DNA of 64,000 nt, taken from the NCBI RefSeq assembly GCF_000092045.1, contig NC_007761.1, positions 3,289,001 to 3,353,000 on the forward strand, in the 5' to 3' direction. Below are positions 26,311 to 35,676 of this stretch, one piece after another. The stretch is from Rhizobium etli CFN 42 (GTDB lineage: Bacteria; Pseudomonadota; Alphaproteobacteria; Rhizobiales; Rhizobiaceae). Below the pieces are notes generated by a model. The model made no database searches and was not told where the DNA came from. It worked only from the letters and a program-made list of their open reading frames with translations. How positions within the stretch are numbered: the first letter of the stretch is position 1; each line of letters starts with the position of its first letter. The translations under genes were made by a program, and so were the position numbers.

Positions 26311-26721
26311 CTAGCCTGCGGCAAGAGCCTGCAGGTGCCCGCGCGCGCCGTAGCTGAGGATCGCCTGATCGGCCGTAAGCAGCGGCACACGATGGAAGCG
26401 GGCCGTGGCCACGATGATGCGGTCGGCGGGGTCGGCATGAAATTCGCCGGGTAGCCGAACGCTGTCTACGGCGATGGAGGGCTCGATCGGCGCGAGCTGG
26501 AGTCCGGGCAGCGACAGCGCACCATCGATCCATCGCCCGACGTCGTCGCCAAGCGCCAGGCGGCCCTTCTGCACCAGCATCGCGATCTCCCAGGGTGTGA
26601 TTGCCGACACCAGTATCCGACTTTTCCCAGTCATCTCGTCGATGATGCGGCGGGCTTGCGCGCCAAGACGGGCATCGTCCTGCATTGCCCAGACGAGAAT
26701 ATGCGTATCGATGACGATCAA
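26311..26721 (-). CDS. vapC: VapC-type PIN-domain toxin
   Basis: The start is taken as the TTG at 26721, which overlaps the antitoxin stop (TTGA) and gives the classical opening (M)IVIDTHILVWAMQDD, 136 residues; an upstream TTG at 26736 adds five residues. PIN acidic residues are present: Asp in VIDTH, Glu in SAITPWEIAML, Asp in DPADRIIVATA, and Asp in LLTADQAIL. It would be a Mg-dependent RNase that blocks translation when free. The pair is convergent to the transglutaminase gene and lies next to the arabinonate dehydratase terminator. Confidence 0.9.
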   Translation of the reverse strand: MIVIDTHILVWAMQDDARLGAQARRIIDEMTGKSRILVSAITPWEIAMLVQKGRLALGDDVGRWIDGALSLPGLQLAPIEPSIAVDSVRLPGEFHADPADRIIVATARFHRVPLLTADQAILSYGARGHLQALAAG

Positions 26722-26960
26722 CGGAGGGCGTCCCAATCTTCAAGTTCAACGACCGGAGACAGCGGATCGTCATAACGCACGACGCTGCCCTTCATCGCGC
26801 CGATGATGCTCTTGCGGCTGCCGATGTCAGGTGCCGGCGACAGCACCGCCACCGGTTTGCCCCGCTTGGTGATGACGATCGATTGATCGTCGTTCCGCAT
26901 CTGATCGATCAGGTTCAGGCATTTCGCCCTGAATTCCGCCGCGCCGATGACCTTGGACAT
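26718..26960 (-). CDS. vapB: Phd/YefM-family antitoxin
   Basis: The start was set at the ATG at 26960 (MSKVIGAAEFRAKCLNLIDQM) behind AGGAG; an upstream frame to 26987 adds nine residues. The product is 80 residues. The N-terminus has the Phd/YefM DNA-binding pattern with IVITKRGKPVAVLSPAP, and the C-terminus (SPVVELEDWDAL) is acidic and Trp-containing, as expected of a toxin-neutralising tail. It is the first gene of the toxin-antitoxin operon. An AT-rich stretch with short repeats (TACACTTGTACAAG, near 26971-26985) just upstream is a likely self-regulated promoter/operator. Confidence 0.9.
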   Translation of the reverse strand: MSKVIGAAEFRAKCLNLIDQMRNDDQSIVITKRGKPVAVLSPAPDIGSRKSIIGAMKGSVVRYDDPLSPVVELEDWDALR

Positions 26961-27024
26961 GAGCACATCTCCTGTACACTTGTACAAGATATAATACCAT
27001 ATCGGTATCGAACAAGGGCAAAGG

Positions 27025-27052
27025 AAAAGGCGGAGCTCTCACCCCGCCTTTT
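27025..27052 (-). terminator. Rho-independent terminator of the arabinonate dehydratase operon
   Basis: AAAAGGCGG and CCGCCTTTT form a symmetric stem with U-tracts on both strands, just after the dehydratase stop at 27083 (minus strand). It can terminate in both directions. Confidence 0.75.
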
Positions 27053-27082
27053 CAATGATCCCAATCTAGGATGCATCCTTGC

Positions 27083-28822
27083 TCAGTGGCTGTCCTTGCC
27101 GACTGCGCTTCCGCGACATCCCTTGAGGAAGTCGAGGTCGGCGCCGGTGTCGGCGCCTTCGACGTGCTGCTGGTGCAGGTAGGCGTAGCCCGACGTCGGC
27201 AGATCGTGGTTCGGCTGCCATTCGGCAAGCCGCCGCGCCAGTTCCTCGTCGGAAATGTCGAGATGCAAACGGCGGTTCGGCACGTCGAGCTCGATCATGT
27301 CGCCGGTCTTCACGACCGCGAGCGGTCCGCCGACCGCCGCTTCCGGCGAGGTGTGCAGCACCACCGTGCCATAGGCCGTTCCGGACATGCGGGCGTCTGA
27401 TATGCGCACCATGTCCAGGATACCCTTCTTCAGAACCTTGGGCGGCAGGCCCATGTTGCCGACTTCGGCCATGCCGGGATAGCCCTTCGGCCCGCAATTC
27501 TTCATGACCATGACGCAGTTCTCGTCGATGTCGAGATTGTCGTCGTTGATCTTAGCCTTGTAATCGTCGATATCCTCGAACACGACGGCCCTGCCCTTGT
27601 GCACCAGCAGATGCGGCGAGGCGGCCGAAGGCTTCAGTACCGCGCCCTTCGGCGCGAGATTGCCGCGCAGCACGACGATGCCCCCCGACGAGGTCAGCGC
27701 CTTTTCGGCAGGCAGAATGACGTCCTCGTTCCAGTTGACGACGTCCTTGACCTCGTCCCAGACGGTTTCGCCCGAGACCGTCAGCGCGTCCTTATGCAGC
27801 AGGCCAGCTTCGCCGAGGCGCTTCAGCACGACAGGCAGGCCGCCGGCATAGAAGAATTCTTCCATCAGGTATTTGCCCGACGGCATCAGGTTGACGATGG
27901 TCGGCACGTCGCGGCCACAGCGGTCCCAGTCGTCGAGCGAAAGATCGATGCCGACGCGCCCGGCAATGGCGAGCAGATGGATGACGGCATTGGTCGATCC
28001 GCCAATCGCCGCATTGGTGCGGATGGCGTTCTCGAAAGCCTGCTTCGTCATGATCTCCGAGGGCTTCAGATCGTCCTTGACCATCTGCACGATCCGGCGG
28101 CCGGTCAGCTGCGCCATCACCTTGCGGCGGGAATCGACGCCGGGGATCGCGGCGTTGCCCGACAGCGCCATGCCGAGCGCCTCGGCCATCGACGCCATCG
28201 TCGAGGCGGTGCCCATCGTGTTGCAGGTGCCCGACGAGCGGCTCATCGAAGCTTCGGCTTCGAGGAACTCGGCCTGCGTCATCTCGCCGGCCTTCACCAT
28301 TTCGGAGAACTTCCACAGATGCGTGCCGGAGCCGACGCGCTCGCCGCGGAAATAGCCGTTCAGCATCGGTCCGCCGGTGACGACGATCGACGGCAGGTCG
28401 CAGGAGGCCGCACCCATCAGCAGCGACGGGGTGGTCTTGTCGCAGCCGACGAGCAGCACGCAGCCATCCATCGGCTGGCCGCGGATCGCTTCTTCCACCG
28501 CCAGCGCGGCAAGGTTGCGGTACATCATCGCGGTCGGACGGAAGGTGTTTTCCGATGCCGAGAATACCGGCACCTCGAGCGGGAAGCCGCCGGCCTCCCA
28601 GACACCCGCCTTCACCTTCTCGGCGAGCTCTCTCAGATGACCGTTGCAGGGGGTCATATCCGACCAGGTGTTGAGGATGCCGATGACAGGCCGTCCGTCG
28701 AACAGGTCGTGCGGATAACCCTGGTTCTTAAGCCAGCCGCGATGATAAATCACGTCGCGGCTCGTGCCGCCGTACCATTCCTGCGACCTCAGCCTGCGCG
28801 GCCATTCCGCTTTCTTCTTCAT
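27083..28822 (-). CDS. L-arabinonate dehydratase (IlvD/Edd family, [2Fe-2S])
   Basis: This 579-residue member of the IlvD/Edd family has Cys59 (TPCN), Cys127-Asp128-Lys129 (VGCDK), Cys200 (SGTCNTMG), Glu91 (SASEN) and Ser480 (RMSGTAYG). These are the positions known for the 2Fe-2S cluster, Mg site and catalytic serine of the R. leguminosarum bv. trifolii L-arabinonate dehydratase, and the length is also the same. It dehydrates L-arabinonate (and related sugar acids) to 2-keto-3-deoxy-L-arabinonate. It is the last gene of the minus-strand chvE-ggu operon, after the aldehyde dehydrogenase, so the operon couples uptake to oxidative pentose breakdown. Branched-chain biosynthesis is unlikely. Confidence 0.93.
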   Translation of the reverse strand: MKKKAEWPRRLRSQEWYGGTSRDVIYHRGWLKNQGYPHDLFDGRPVIGILNTWSDMTPCNGHLRELAEKVKAGVWEAGGFPLEVPVFSASENTFRPTAMMYRNLAALAVEEAIRGQPMDGCVLLVGCDKTTPSLLMGAASCDLPSIVVTGGPMLNGYFRGERVGSGTHLWKFSEMVKAGEMTQAEFLEAEASMSRSSGTCNTMGTASTMASMAEALGMALSGNAAIPGVDSRRKVMAQLTGRRIVQMVKDDLKPSEIMTKQAFENAIRTNAAIGGSTNAVIHLLAIAGRVGIDLSLDDWDRCGRDVPTIVNLMPSGKYLMEEFFYAGGLPVVLKRLGEAGLLHKDALTVSGETVWDEVKDVVNWNEDVILPAEKALTSSGGIVVLRGNLAPKGAVLKPSAASPHLLVHKGRAVVFEDIDDYKAKINDDNLDIDENCVMVMKNCGPKGYPGMAEVGNMGLPPKVLKKGILDMVRISDARMSGTAYGTVVLHTSPEAAVGGPLAVVKTGDMIELDVPNRRLHLDISDEELARRLAEWQPNHDLPTSGYAYLHQQHVEGADTGADLDFLKGCRGSAVGKDSH

Positions 28823-28883
28823 AATCTCTGTCCTTCAGGTGATTGCCGGGCCGCCTCGTACGGCCCGGGTCATCGGATGTGTC

Positions 28884-30317
28884 TCAAGCCAGCGTGTAGG
28901 CGGTCTTGACCACGGTAAAGAATTCGCTCGCATACTTGCCCTGCTCGCGCGGACCGTAGGACGAGGCCTTGCGGCCGCCGAACGGAACGTGAAAATCGAC
29001 GCCGGCCGTCGGCAGGTTGACCATGACCATGCCGGCTTCCGAATTGCGCTTGAAATGCGTCGCATGTTTCAGGCTGGTCGTGGCGATGCCGGCCGAAAGG
29101 CCGAAGGGCGTATCGTTGGCAGTCGCAAGCGCCTCGTCGTAATCCTTGACCCGGATCACCGACACGACTGGTCCGAAGATCTCCTCGCGCGAAATGCGCA
29201 TCTGGTTGGTCGCTTCGGTAAACAGCGTCGGCTGCAGATAGAAGCCGGGGGTTTCGCGCGAGATGACCTCGCCGCCGAAGGCGAGCTTGGCGCCTTCCTT
29301 TTTGCCGATCTCGATATAGTCGGTATCCGTCTTCAGCTGCCGCTCGTCGACGACGGGGCCGATATGGGTGCCGGCCTTGAGCGCATTGTCGACGACGAGC
29401 GTCTTCAGCTTGTCGGTGAGCGCCGCCACGAACTTGTCGTGAATGCCCTCGGTGACGATCAGGCGCGAGGACGCGGTGCAGCGCTGGCCGGTCGAGAAGA
29501 AGCCGGAATTGGCGGCGGCGTCGACGGCGACGGAAAGATCGGCATCGTCGAGCACGACCATCGGGTTCTTGCCGCCCATCTCAAGCTGGAACTTGCGGTT
29601 ATGCTCGATGGAGGCGGCAGCGACGCGCCGGCCGGTGCCGGTGGAACCGGTGAAGGTGATGCCGTGAACATCCGGGCTTTCCAGCATCGCCTGGCCGACG
29701 ACCGAGCCCTTGCCCATGACGAGGTTGAGCACGCCCTTCGGCAGCCCTGCCCTATTGAGGATATCGACGGTCACCCAGGAGCAGGCCGGCACCAGTTCGG
29801 CCGGCTTGAAGACGATGGTGTTGCCGTAGCAAAGCGCCGGCGCGATCTTCCAGGCAGGGATGGCGATCGGGAAGTTCCAGGGCGTGATGATGCCGATGAC
29901 GCCGAGCGCCTCGCGGGTGATCTCGACGCCGATGTTCGGGCGGACCGACGGGATGACCTCGCCGGCAAGCCGCAACGCTTCACCAGCGAAGAATTCGAAG
30001 ATCTGCGAAGCGCGGATGACTTCGCCGGTCGCCTCGGGCAGGGTCTTGCCCTCTTCGCGGGCGAGCAGCGCGCCGAGCTCGTCCTTGCGCGCCATGATCT
30101 CGTCGCCGGTCTTCTTCAGGATGACATGGCGTTCCCAGATGCCCGAGCGCGACCAGGCCGGAAAGGCGGCCTTGGCGGCGGCGATAGCGTTTCTCGTATC
30201 CTCAGCGCTGCCATCGGCATAAAGGCCGACGACTTCGTTCGTGTCCGACGGGTTGATGTTCTTCGTCGCGTTCGTGCCGACCCATTCGCCGGCGATCAGG
30301 TTTTGATAAATGGTCAT
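28884..30317 (-). CDS. Aldehyde dehydrogenase, probably 2-oxoglutarate semialdehyde dehydrogenase
   Basis: This 477-residue NAD(P)-dependent aldehyde dehydrogenase has the cofactor region VIGIITPWNFPIAIPAWKIAPAL, FTGSTGTGRRV, the catalytic Glu in FQLEMGGKNP and the catalytic Cys in GQRCTASSRLIV. The C-terminus has EEIFGPVVSVI and PFGGRKASSYGPREQG. In the non-phosphorylating L-arabinose pathway this enzyme oxidises 2-oxoglutarate semialdehyde to 2-oxoglutarate. Position between gguC and the arabinonate dehydratase supports that role, but substrate specificity within this superfamily cannot be read from sequence. Confidence 0.9.
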   Translation of the reverse strand: MTIYQNLIAGEWVGTNATKNINPSDTNEVVGLYADGSAEDTRNAIAAAKAAFPAWSRSGIWERHVILKKTGDEIMARKDELGALLAREEGKTLPEATGEVIRASQIFEFFAGEALRLAGEVIPSVRPNIGVEITREALGVIGIITPWNFPIAIPAWKIAPALCYGNTIVFKPAELVPACSWVTVDILNRAGLPKGVLNLVMGKGSVVGQAMLESPDVHGITFTGSTGTGRRVAAASIEHNRKFQLEMGGKNPMVVLDDADLSVAVDAAANSGFFSTGQRCTASSRLIVTEGIHDKFVAALTDKLKTLVVDNALKAGTHIGPVVDERQLKTDTDYIEIGKKEGAKLAFGGEVISRETPGFYLQPTLFTEATNQMRISREEIFGPVVSVIRVKDYDEALATANDTPFGLSAGIATTSLKHATHFKRNSEAGMVMVNLPTAGVDFHVPFGGRKASSYGPREQGKYASEFFTVVKTAYTLA

Positions 30318-30385
30318 GGGCTGAACAAGCCTCCTTTACCGTTTACAAACACGGCCCGGCCGCGGACGCAGCCAGGCCTCGAAAA

Positions 30386-31381
30386 TCAGAGTTGCTTGAC
30401 AGCGATCTCTTCTTCGGCGGCCACCTTCAGCGGATTGCGCAGCGGCAGGCCGAATTCGGCGACTTCGATTTCGAAGACGTCGTCCTCTTCGGTCTTGATG
30501 CCGTCGGCGAAGGAGAGGGTCGCGGTGCCGAACATATGGACATGAACATCGCCCGGAACTCGGAAGAGGCCATATTTGAAATGGTGATATTCGAGGTTCG
30601 CGAAGGTGTGCGACATGTTCGCCTCCCCCGACAGGAAGGGTTTTTCGAAGATCACCTTGTCGCCGCGCTTGATGCGCGAGGTGCCACGAATATCTTCCGG
30701 CGGCGCGCCGATGCGGATTTCCGGACCATAGGCGGCCGGGCGCAGTTTCGAGTGGGCCAGATAGAGATAGTTCATCCGTTCGGTAACGTGGTCCGAAAAC
30801 TCGTTCGACAGGGCAAAGCCGATGCGGAACGGCGAGCCGTCCTTGGCGATGACGTAAATGCCGGCCATTTCGGGCTCTTCGCCGCCGTCGAGGGCGAAGG
30901 AGGGCGAGACGAGCGGCGCGCCGGGGGCGGCGGCGCCATAGCCGTTGCCCTTGTAGAACCACTCGGGCTGCACGCCCTTTTCGCCTGATTTCGGCTTGCC
31001 GTTCTCAAGGCCCATCTTGAACATCTTCATCGAGTCGGTCAGCGTTTCCTCGGCCGCCTCGCTGGTCTTCTTGTGCATGGAATCGCGGGTGGCCGCGGAG
31101 CCGAGATGCGTCAGACCAGTGCCGGTCAGATGCAGGTGGGCGGCGTCGGGATGGGTGATCGGCGGCAGAAAACGGCCTTCCGCATAGGCCTTTTCAAGGT
31201 CGACGACCTCGCCGTGACCATGGGCCTCGATGACCGAGGCAAGCGACTTGCCCCCGTCGGCGGCTTCCATTGCCAGCGCATAGACACTGCCGGCATTCTT
31301 GACCGACCTTGCCGCGCCGCCCTGCTCGCGCACGGCGACGATGATCTCTCCGTTGGCACCCTTGATCTGGGAAATAAGCAC
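30386..31381 (-). CDS. gguC: GguC/AraD1 family protein, candidate 2-keto-3-deoxy-L-arabinonate dehydratase
   Basis: The start is set at the GTG at 31381 behind AGAAGGA, giving 331 residues beginning (M)LISQIKGANGEIIVAVREQ, the usual GguC N-terminus; an upstream frame to 31456 is not family-like. The C-terminal part (GEEPEMAGIYVIAKDGSPFRIGFALSNEFSDHV, LRPAAYGPEIRIG, GDVHVHMFGTATLSF) resembles the FAH fold with acidic metal ligands. In Agrobacterium gguC closes the chvE-gguABC cluster and its function was long unknown. Here it lies between the transporter and two enzymes of L-arabinonate oxidation, exactly where the missing dehydratase step should be; that function is an inference. Confidence 0.85.
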   Translation of the reverse strand: MLISQIKGANGEIIVAVREQGGAARSVKNAGSVYALAMEAADGGKSLASVIEAHGHGEVVDLEKAYAEGRFLPPITHPDAAHLHLTGTGLTHLGSAATRDSMHKKTSEAAEETLTDSMKMFKMGLENGKPKSGEKGVQPEWFYKGNGYGAAAPGAPLVSPSFALDGGEEPEMAGIYVIAKDGSPFRIGFALSNEFSDHVTERMNYLYLAHSKLRPAAYGPEIRIGAPPEDIRGTSRIKRGDKVIFEKPFLSGEANMSHTFANLEYHHFKYGLFRVPGDVHVHMFGTATLSFADGIKTEEDDVFEIEVAEFGLPLRNPLKVAAEEEIAVKQL

Positions 31382-31429
31382 GACTTCGATCCTTCTCGTT
31401 CCGGCGAAGACAGAAAAAGCTCCGCCTGC

Positions 31430-31449
31430 CCGGCTCCATCGGGAGCCGG
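31430..31449 (-). terminator. Intercistronic hairpin between gguB and gguC
   Basis: CCGGCTCC and GGAGCCGG form an 8-bp stem with a 4-base loop. On the minus strand it is followed 11 bases later by TTTTT. It may partly terminate the operon or protect the upstream mRNA, lowering expression of gguC and the following enzyme genes relative to the transporter. Confidence 0.5.
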
Positions 31450-31497
31450 AATCCAACTTTCATATGACTGCGAATGCCGGGGCCGGCGCTGACGCGC

Positions 31498-32709
31498 TCA
31501 GCCCTTGTTCTTGTTGTAGACGTCGAAGAACACGGCGGCGAGAAGCACCGCGCCCTTGACCATCTGCTGCGAGTCGGTGCCGAGACCGTGGATCGACATG
31601 CCGTTGTTCATGATACCCATGATAAGCGCGCCGATCACCGCACCCGTCACCTTGCCGACGCCGCCCTGGGCCGATGCGCCGCCGATGAAGCAGGCGGCAA
31701 TGACGTCGAGTTCGAGACCGAAACCGCCCTTGGCCGTCGCCGAGTTGAGGCGTAGCGCAACGATGAGGCCGGCCAGACCCGCAAGCAGCCCCATATTGGC
31801 GAAGGTCAGGAAGGTCAGCCGCTCTGTGTTGATACCGGAAAGCTTGGTCGCCTTCTCATTGCCGCCCATGGCATAGATCCGGCGGCCGATCGTCGTGCGG
31901 CGGGTAATGAAGGCATAAGCCGCGACGAGAACGAGCATGACGACAAGCACGTTCGGGAAGCCGCGATAGACCGACAGCTGAATGCCGAGGGCGAGAACGG
32001 CAGCCGCAACAATCAGGTTCTGGGCGAGGAAGAAGCCCATCGGCTCGACGTCGTTCCCATGCCGCTCGTTCGACAGCCGCTTGCGCCATGCCATGTAGAA
32101 GAGGGTGACCGCGCCGACGACGGTCAGGATGATCGAGGTCGAGTTGATGCCGCCCATATCGATGAGGTTGGGCAGGAAGCCGATGCTGATCAGCTGGAAC
32201 TCCGGCGGGAACGGACCGATGCTGGTGCCGGTGCCCGACGCCGTCATTACGAACAGCGTCAGGCCGCGGAAAACCAGCATGCCGGCGAGCGTGACGATGA
32301 AGGACGGGATCTTGTGATAGGCGACGAAATAGCCCTGCAGGCCGCCGACCAGCGCGCCGAGCGCCAGGCAGACGACACCCGCCAACACGTAATTCACGTG
32401 CCACTGCACCGTCATCACGCCGGCGATAGCGCCGATGAAGCCAACAACGGAGCCGACCGACAGATCGATATGGCCGGCGACGATGACCAGCAGCATGCCG
32501 AGCGCCATGATGACGATGAACGAGTTCTGCAGAATGATGTTGGTCAGGTTGAGCGGCCTGAAGAGAACGCCACCGGTCGAGAACTGGAAGAACACCATGA
32601 TCGCGATGAGCGCGATGAACATGCCGTATTCGCGGATGTTGCCGCGAATATAGTCTCCGATCGAGACGACACGCCCCTGCTCAGCGATGGGTTGATTGAT
32701 CGGCGTCAT
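31498..32709 (-). CDS. gguB: Sugar ABC transporter permease GguB
   Basis: This 403-residue integral membrane protein has about ten helices. The family block [21 protein letters not shown] is present, as are the EAA-like loop region ([22 protein letters not shown]) and the C-terminal [42 protein letters not shown]. Its start overlaps the gguA stop by ATGA, indicating coupled synthesis of permease and ATPase. With GguA and ChvE it forms the multiple monosaccharide importer (galactose, glucose, arabinose, xylose and others in Agrobacterium). Confidence 0.93.
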   Translation of the reverse strand: MTPINQPIAEQGRVVSIGDYIRGNIREYGMFIALIAIMVFFQFSTGGVLFRPLNLTNIILQNSFIVIMALGMLLVIVAGHIDLSVGSVVGFIGAIAGVMTVQWHVNYVLAGVVCLALGALVGGLQGYFVAYHKIPSFIVTLAGMLVFRGLTLFVMTASGTGTSIGPFPPEFQLISIGFLPNLIDMGGINSTSIILTVVGAVTLFYMAWRKRLSNERHGNDVEPMGFFLAQNLIVAAAVLALGIQLSVYRGFPNVLVVMLVLVAAYAFITRRTTIGRRIYAMGGNEKATKLSGINTERLTFLTFANMGLLAGLAGLIVALRLNSATAKGGFGLELDVIAACFIGGASAQGGVGKVTGAVIGALIMGIMNNGMSIHGLGTDSQQMVKGAVLLAAVFFDVYNKNKG

Positions 32710-34244
32710 TGTTTCTTCTCCCCTGAGCGCATGATAGCGCGCATGATGGTTTCCTGGCTTGCTTCTCCCTTCGGCAATTCAGCGACGATGCGTCCCTCGT
32801 TCATCACGTAGATGCGGTCACAAGTGCCAAGCAGTTCCGGCATTTCCGATGAGATCATCAGAACGCCTTTCCCATCGGCTGCAAGCTGGTTGATGATAGT
32901 ATAGATTTCGTATTTCGCGCCGACGTCGATGCCCCGCGTCGGCTCGTCCAGGATCAGGACATCGGGGCCGGAGAACAGCCACTTCGACAGCACCACCTTC
33001 TGCTGGTTGCCGCCGGAAAGATTGACCGTTTCCTGGAAGATGCTGGAGGAGCGGATGCGCAGCTTCGACCGATAGTCTGTCGCAACCCGCGATTCCTTGA
33101 CGCTGTCAATGACAGAGGCATTCGACACCGCCTTCAGATTGACGAGCGTCGTGTTGTGCAGGATCGTGTCGTTGAGCACCAGGCCGAGCTGCTTGCGGTC
33201 TTCGGTGACGTAGGCGAGACCGGCGTCGATCGCCTTGCGCACAGTGCTGACATCGACCGGCTTGCCGTGCATCAGCGCCTCGCCCGAGACCTTGTGGCCA
33301 TAGGACTTGCCGAACAGGCTCATGGCGAATTCGGTGCGCCCTGCCCCCATCAGCCCGGCGATACCGACGACTTCGCCCTTGCGGACGGTGACGTTGATAT
33401 TGTGCAGGACCTGGCGGTCGCGGTGCTGCTGGTGATAGGCGTTCCAATTCTTCACTTCGAGAATGGTTTCGCCGATCGGCACCGAACGCGGGGGGTAGCG
33501 ATCCTCGAGATCGCGACCGACCATGTTGCGGATGATGATGTCTTCGCTGATCTCGTCGGCATGACAGTCGAGCGTCTTGACGGTCATGCCGTCGCGCAGG
33601 ACGGTGATCTGGTCGGCGACCTTGCGGATCTCGTTCAGCTTGTGGGAAATGATGATGGAGGTGATGCCCTGTTTGCGGAATTCCATCAGCAGGGTGAGCA
33701 GCGCATCGGAATCGCTTTCATTGAGCGACGCCGTCGGCTCATCGAGGATGAGCAGCTTGACGCTCTTCGACAGCGCCTTGGCGATCTCGACGAGCTGCTG
33801 CTTGCCGACACCGATGTCGGTCACCAGGGTGTTCGGAGATTCGGAAAGGCCGACTTTCTTGAGCAGCTGCTTTGTGCGGTTGAAGGTCTCGTCCCAGCTG
33901 ATGACACCGCTCTTGGCATTCTCGTTGCCGAGGAAAATGTTTTCGCCGATCGACAGCAACGGCACGAGCGCCAGTTCCTGGTGGATGATAACGATGCCGA
34001 TTTCTTCGGAGTCCCTCAGCGCTTTGAAGTGACGCGTCTCGCCTTCATAGACGATATCGCCCTCATAACTTCCGGTGGGGTAAACACCCGAGAGCACTTT
34101 CATCAGGGTCGACTTGCCGGCCCCGTTTTCGCCTACCAATGCGTGAATTTCACCCTTGCGAACCTTGAGGTTCACGTTCTCCAGCGCCTTGACGCCCGGG
34201 AACGTCTTGGTGATGCTCCGCATTTCGAGGATGGTATTGTCCAT
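32706..34244 (-). CDS. gguA: Sugar ABC transporter ATP-binding protein GguA (two ABC domains)
   Basis: The start is the ATG at 34244 with GGAAC seven bases upstream; a TTG at 34250 is also in frame. The product is 512 residues with two ABC domains. The first has Walker [10 protein letters not shown], a degenerate signature [11 protein letters not shown] and Walker [12 protein letters not shown]. The second has a degenerate Walker A ([10 protein letters not shown]), signature LSGGNQQK and Walker [13 protein letters not shown]. This is the arrangement of CUT2-class sugar ATPases. It energises import with GguB and ChvE; a hairpin at 34300 separates it from chvE. Confidence 0.93.
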   Translation of the reverse strand: MDNTILEMRSITKTFPGVKALENVNLKVRKGEIHALVGENGAGKSTLMKVLSGVYPTGSYEGDIVYEGETRHFKALRDSEEIGIVIIHQELALVPLLSIGENIFLGNENAKSGVISWDETFNRTKQLLKKVGLSESPNTLVTDIGVGKQQLVEIAKALSKSVKLLILDEPTASLNESDSDALLTLLMEFRKQGITSIIISHKLNEIRKVADQITVLRDGMTVKTLDCHADEISEDIIIRNMVGRDLEDRYPPRSVPIGETILEVKNWNAYHQQHRDRQVLHNINVTVRKGEVVGIAGLMGAGRTEFAMSLFGKSYGHKVSGEALMHGKPVDVSTVRKAIDAGLAYVTEDRKQLGLVLNDTILHNTTLVNLKAVSNASVIDSVKESRVATDYRSKLRIRSSSIFQETVNLSGGNQQKVVLSKWLFSGPDVLILDEPTRGIDVGAKYEIYTIINQLAADGKGVLMISSEMPELLGTCDRIYVMNEGRIVAELPKGEASQETIMRAIMRSGEKKQ

Positions 34245-34299
34245 AGTCAAAGTTCCAGCGTCCCCAGCCCGTCAATGGATGGGTAATCATAAAATCGAA

Positions 34300-34329
34300 G
34301 GCCGGAACCCGCAAGCGCGAGCTCCGGCC
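34300..34329 (-). terminator. Intercistronic hairpin between chvE and gguA
   Basis: A 7-bp stem (GGCCGGA with TCCGGCC) with a 16-base GC-rich loop lies in the 96-bp gap after the chvE stop. On the minus strand it is followed by TTCGATTTTA, a weak U-tract. Such elements commonly let the binding protein be made in excess of the membrane components. Confidence 0.55.
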
Positions 34330-34340
34330 TCCAGCTTAAC

Positions 34341-35405
34341 TTACTTCAGCTTGTCTTCGGTGTAGTAACCGCTGTCGACGAGGATCTGCTTGTAGTTGGT
34401 CTTGTCGACGGCAACCGGCTTCAGCAGATAGGACGGAACGACCTTGACGCCGTTGTCGTAGGTCTTGGTGTCGTTGACCTCAGGCTCCTTGCCGGACATG
34501 ACGGCATCGACCATGGCAACCGTGACCTTGGCGAGTTCGCGGGTGTCCTTGAAGATCGTCGAGTGCTGTTCGCCAGCGATGATCGACTTGACCGACGGGA
34601 TTTCAGCGTCCTGGCCGGTGACGATCGGCAGCGGCTGAGCAGCCGTACCGTAACCAACGCCCTTCAGCGAGGAGATGATGCCGATCGAGAGGCCGTCATA
34701 GGGAGACAGGACGGCGTCGACCTTGGCGTCGGTGTAGTTAGCCGAGAGCAGGTTGTCCATGCGGGCCTGGGCCGTTGCCGGATCCCAACGCAGCGTGCCG
34801 ACCTTGTCCATGCCGGTCTGGCCGGACTTCACGACGAGCTTGCCCGAGTCGATGTAGGGCTGCAGGACGGACATTGCGCCATCATAGAAGAAGAAGGCGT
34901 TGTTATCGTCAGGCGAACCGCCGAAGAGTTCGATATTGAACGGACCCTTGCCATCCTTGAGGCCGAGGCCGTCAACGATGGAGTTGGCCTGCAGAACACC
35001 GACCTGGAAGTTGTCGAAGGTGGCGTAGTAGTCGACGTTGGCCGAGTCGCGGATCAGGCGGTCATAAGCGATGACCTTGATGCCGGCATCGTGTGCCTTC
35101 TGGAGAACGTCGGAAAGCGTCGTGCCGTCGATCGAAGCGATGACGAGGACCTTGACGCCCTTGGTCACCATGTTTTCGATCTGCGACAGCTGGTTCGGAA
35201 TGTCGTCGTCGCCGTACTGCAGGTCGGTGCCGTAACCGGCAGCCTGCAGCTGCTTGACGATATTGTTGCCGTCGTCGATCCAGCGAGCCGAAGCCTTGGT
35301 CGGCATGGCAATGCCGACGGTGCCCTTGTCCGCGGCCATCGCCGGTGCAACGAACGAAGCGACGCCGAAGGCAGCCGCAGCCATCAATGAGATAATGGAT
35401 TTCAT
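34341..35405 (-). CDS. chvE: Periplasmic multi-sugar-binding protein ChvE
   Basis: This 354-residue protein has a clean signal peptide ([24 protein letters not shown]) and a type I periplasmic-binding fold ([96 protein letters not shown]). These blocks match ChvE of Agrobacterium, which binds monosaccharides for uptake and also presents them to the VirA sensor. The start follows AAGGGAGAGAG. It is the first gene of a minus-strand operon running through gguA, gguB, gguC, the aldehyde dehydrogenase and the arabinonate dehydratase, divergent from gbpR. Confidence 0.95.
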   Translation of the reverse strand: MKSIISLMAAAAFGVASFVAPAMAADKGTVGIAMPTKASARWIDDGNNIVKQLQAAGYGTDLQYGDDDIPNQLSQIENMVTKGVKVLVIASIDGTTLSDVLQKAHDAGIKVIAYDRLIRDSANVDYYATFDNFQVGVLQANSIVDGLGLKDGKGPFNIELFGGSPDDNNAFFFYDGAMSVLQPYIDSGKLVVKSGQTGMDKVGTLRWDPATAQARMDNLLSANYTDAKVDAVLSPYDGLSIGIISSLKGVGYGTAAQPLPIVTGQDAEIPSVKSIIAGEQHSTIFKDTRELAKVTVAMVDAVMSGKEPEVNDTKTYDNGVKVVPSYLLKPVAVDKTNYKQILVDSGYYTEDKLK

Positions 35406-35676
35406 TTCTCTCTCCCTTGTTAATAGAGCAGCGGACGAAAAATCGCCCGCCCCGAAACTGTGGCAGGTTCCGTATTGGATAGTTACTTCAGATGGTGAGA
35501 AACGAAGTAGGTCTCCTCCACGATCTCACACGTGTTGAGTGCCAACCAGCACACGGCGGCAAACTGGTATGGATTCCTATAACTGTCAAATAGAATAAGT
35601 GGTAATGTGCATAACAATTTTGGTATATCGTTAAAAAGTATTACTTTTGATGGAGCGCAGTGGGGAGGCTGCAACC

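Noticed and set aside
27599..28909. 436-residue plus-strand frame across the arabinonate dehydratase
   Set aside because: Antisense shadow; the minus-strand protein has all catalytic residues.
28764..30545. 593-residue plus-strand frame across the aldehyde dehydrogenase
   Set aside because: Antisense shadow; no domain, very high Arg/Asp/Ala content.
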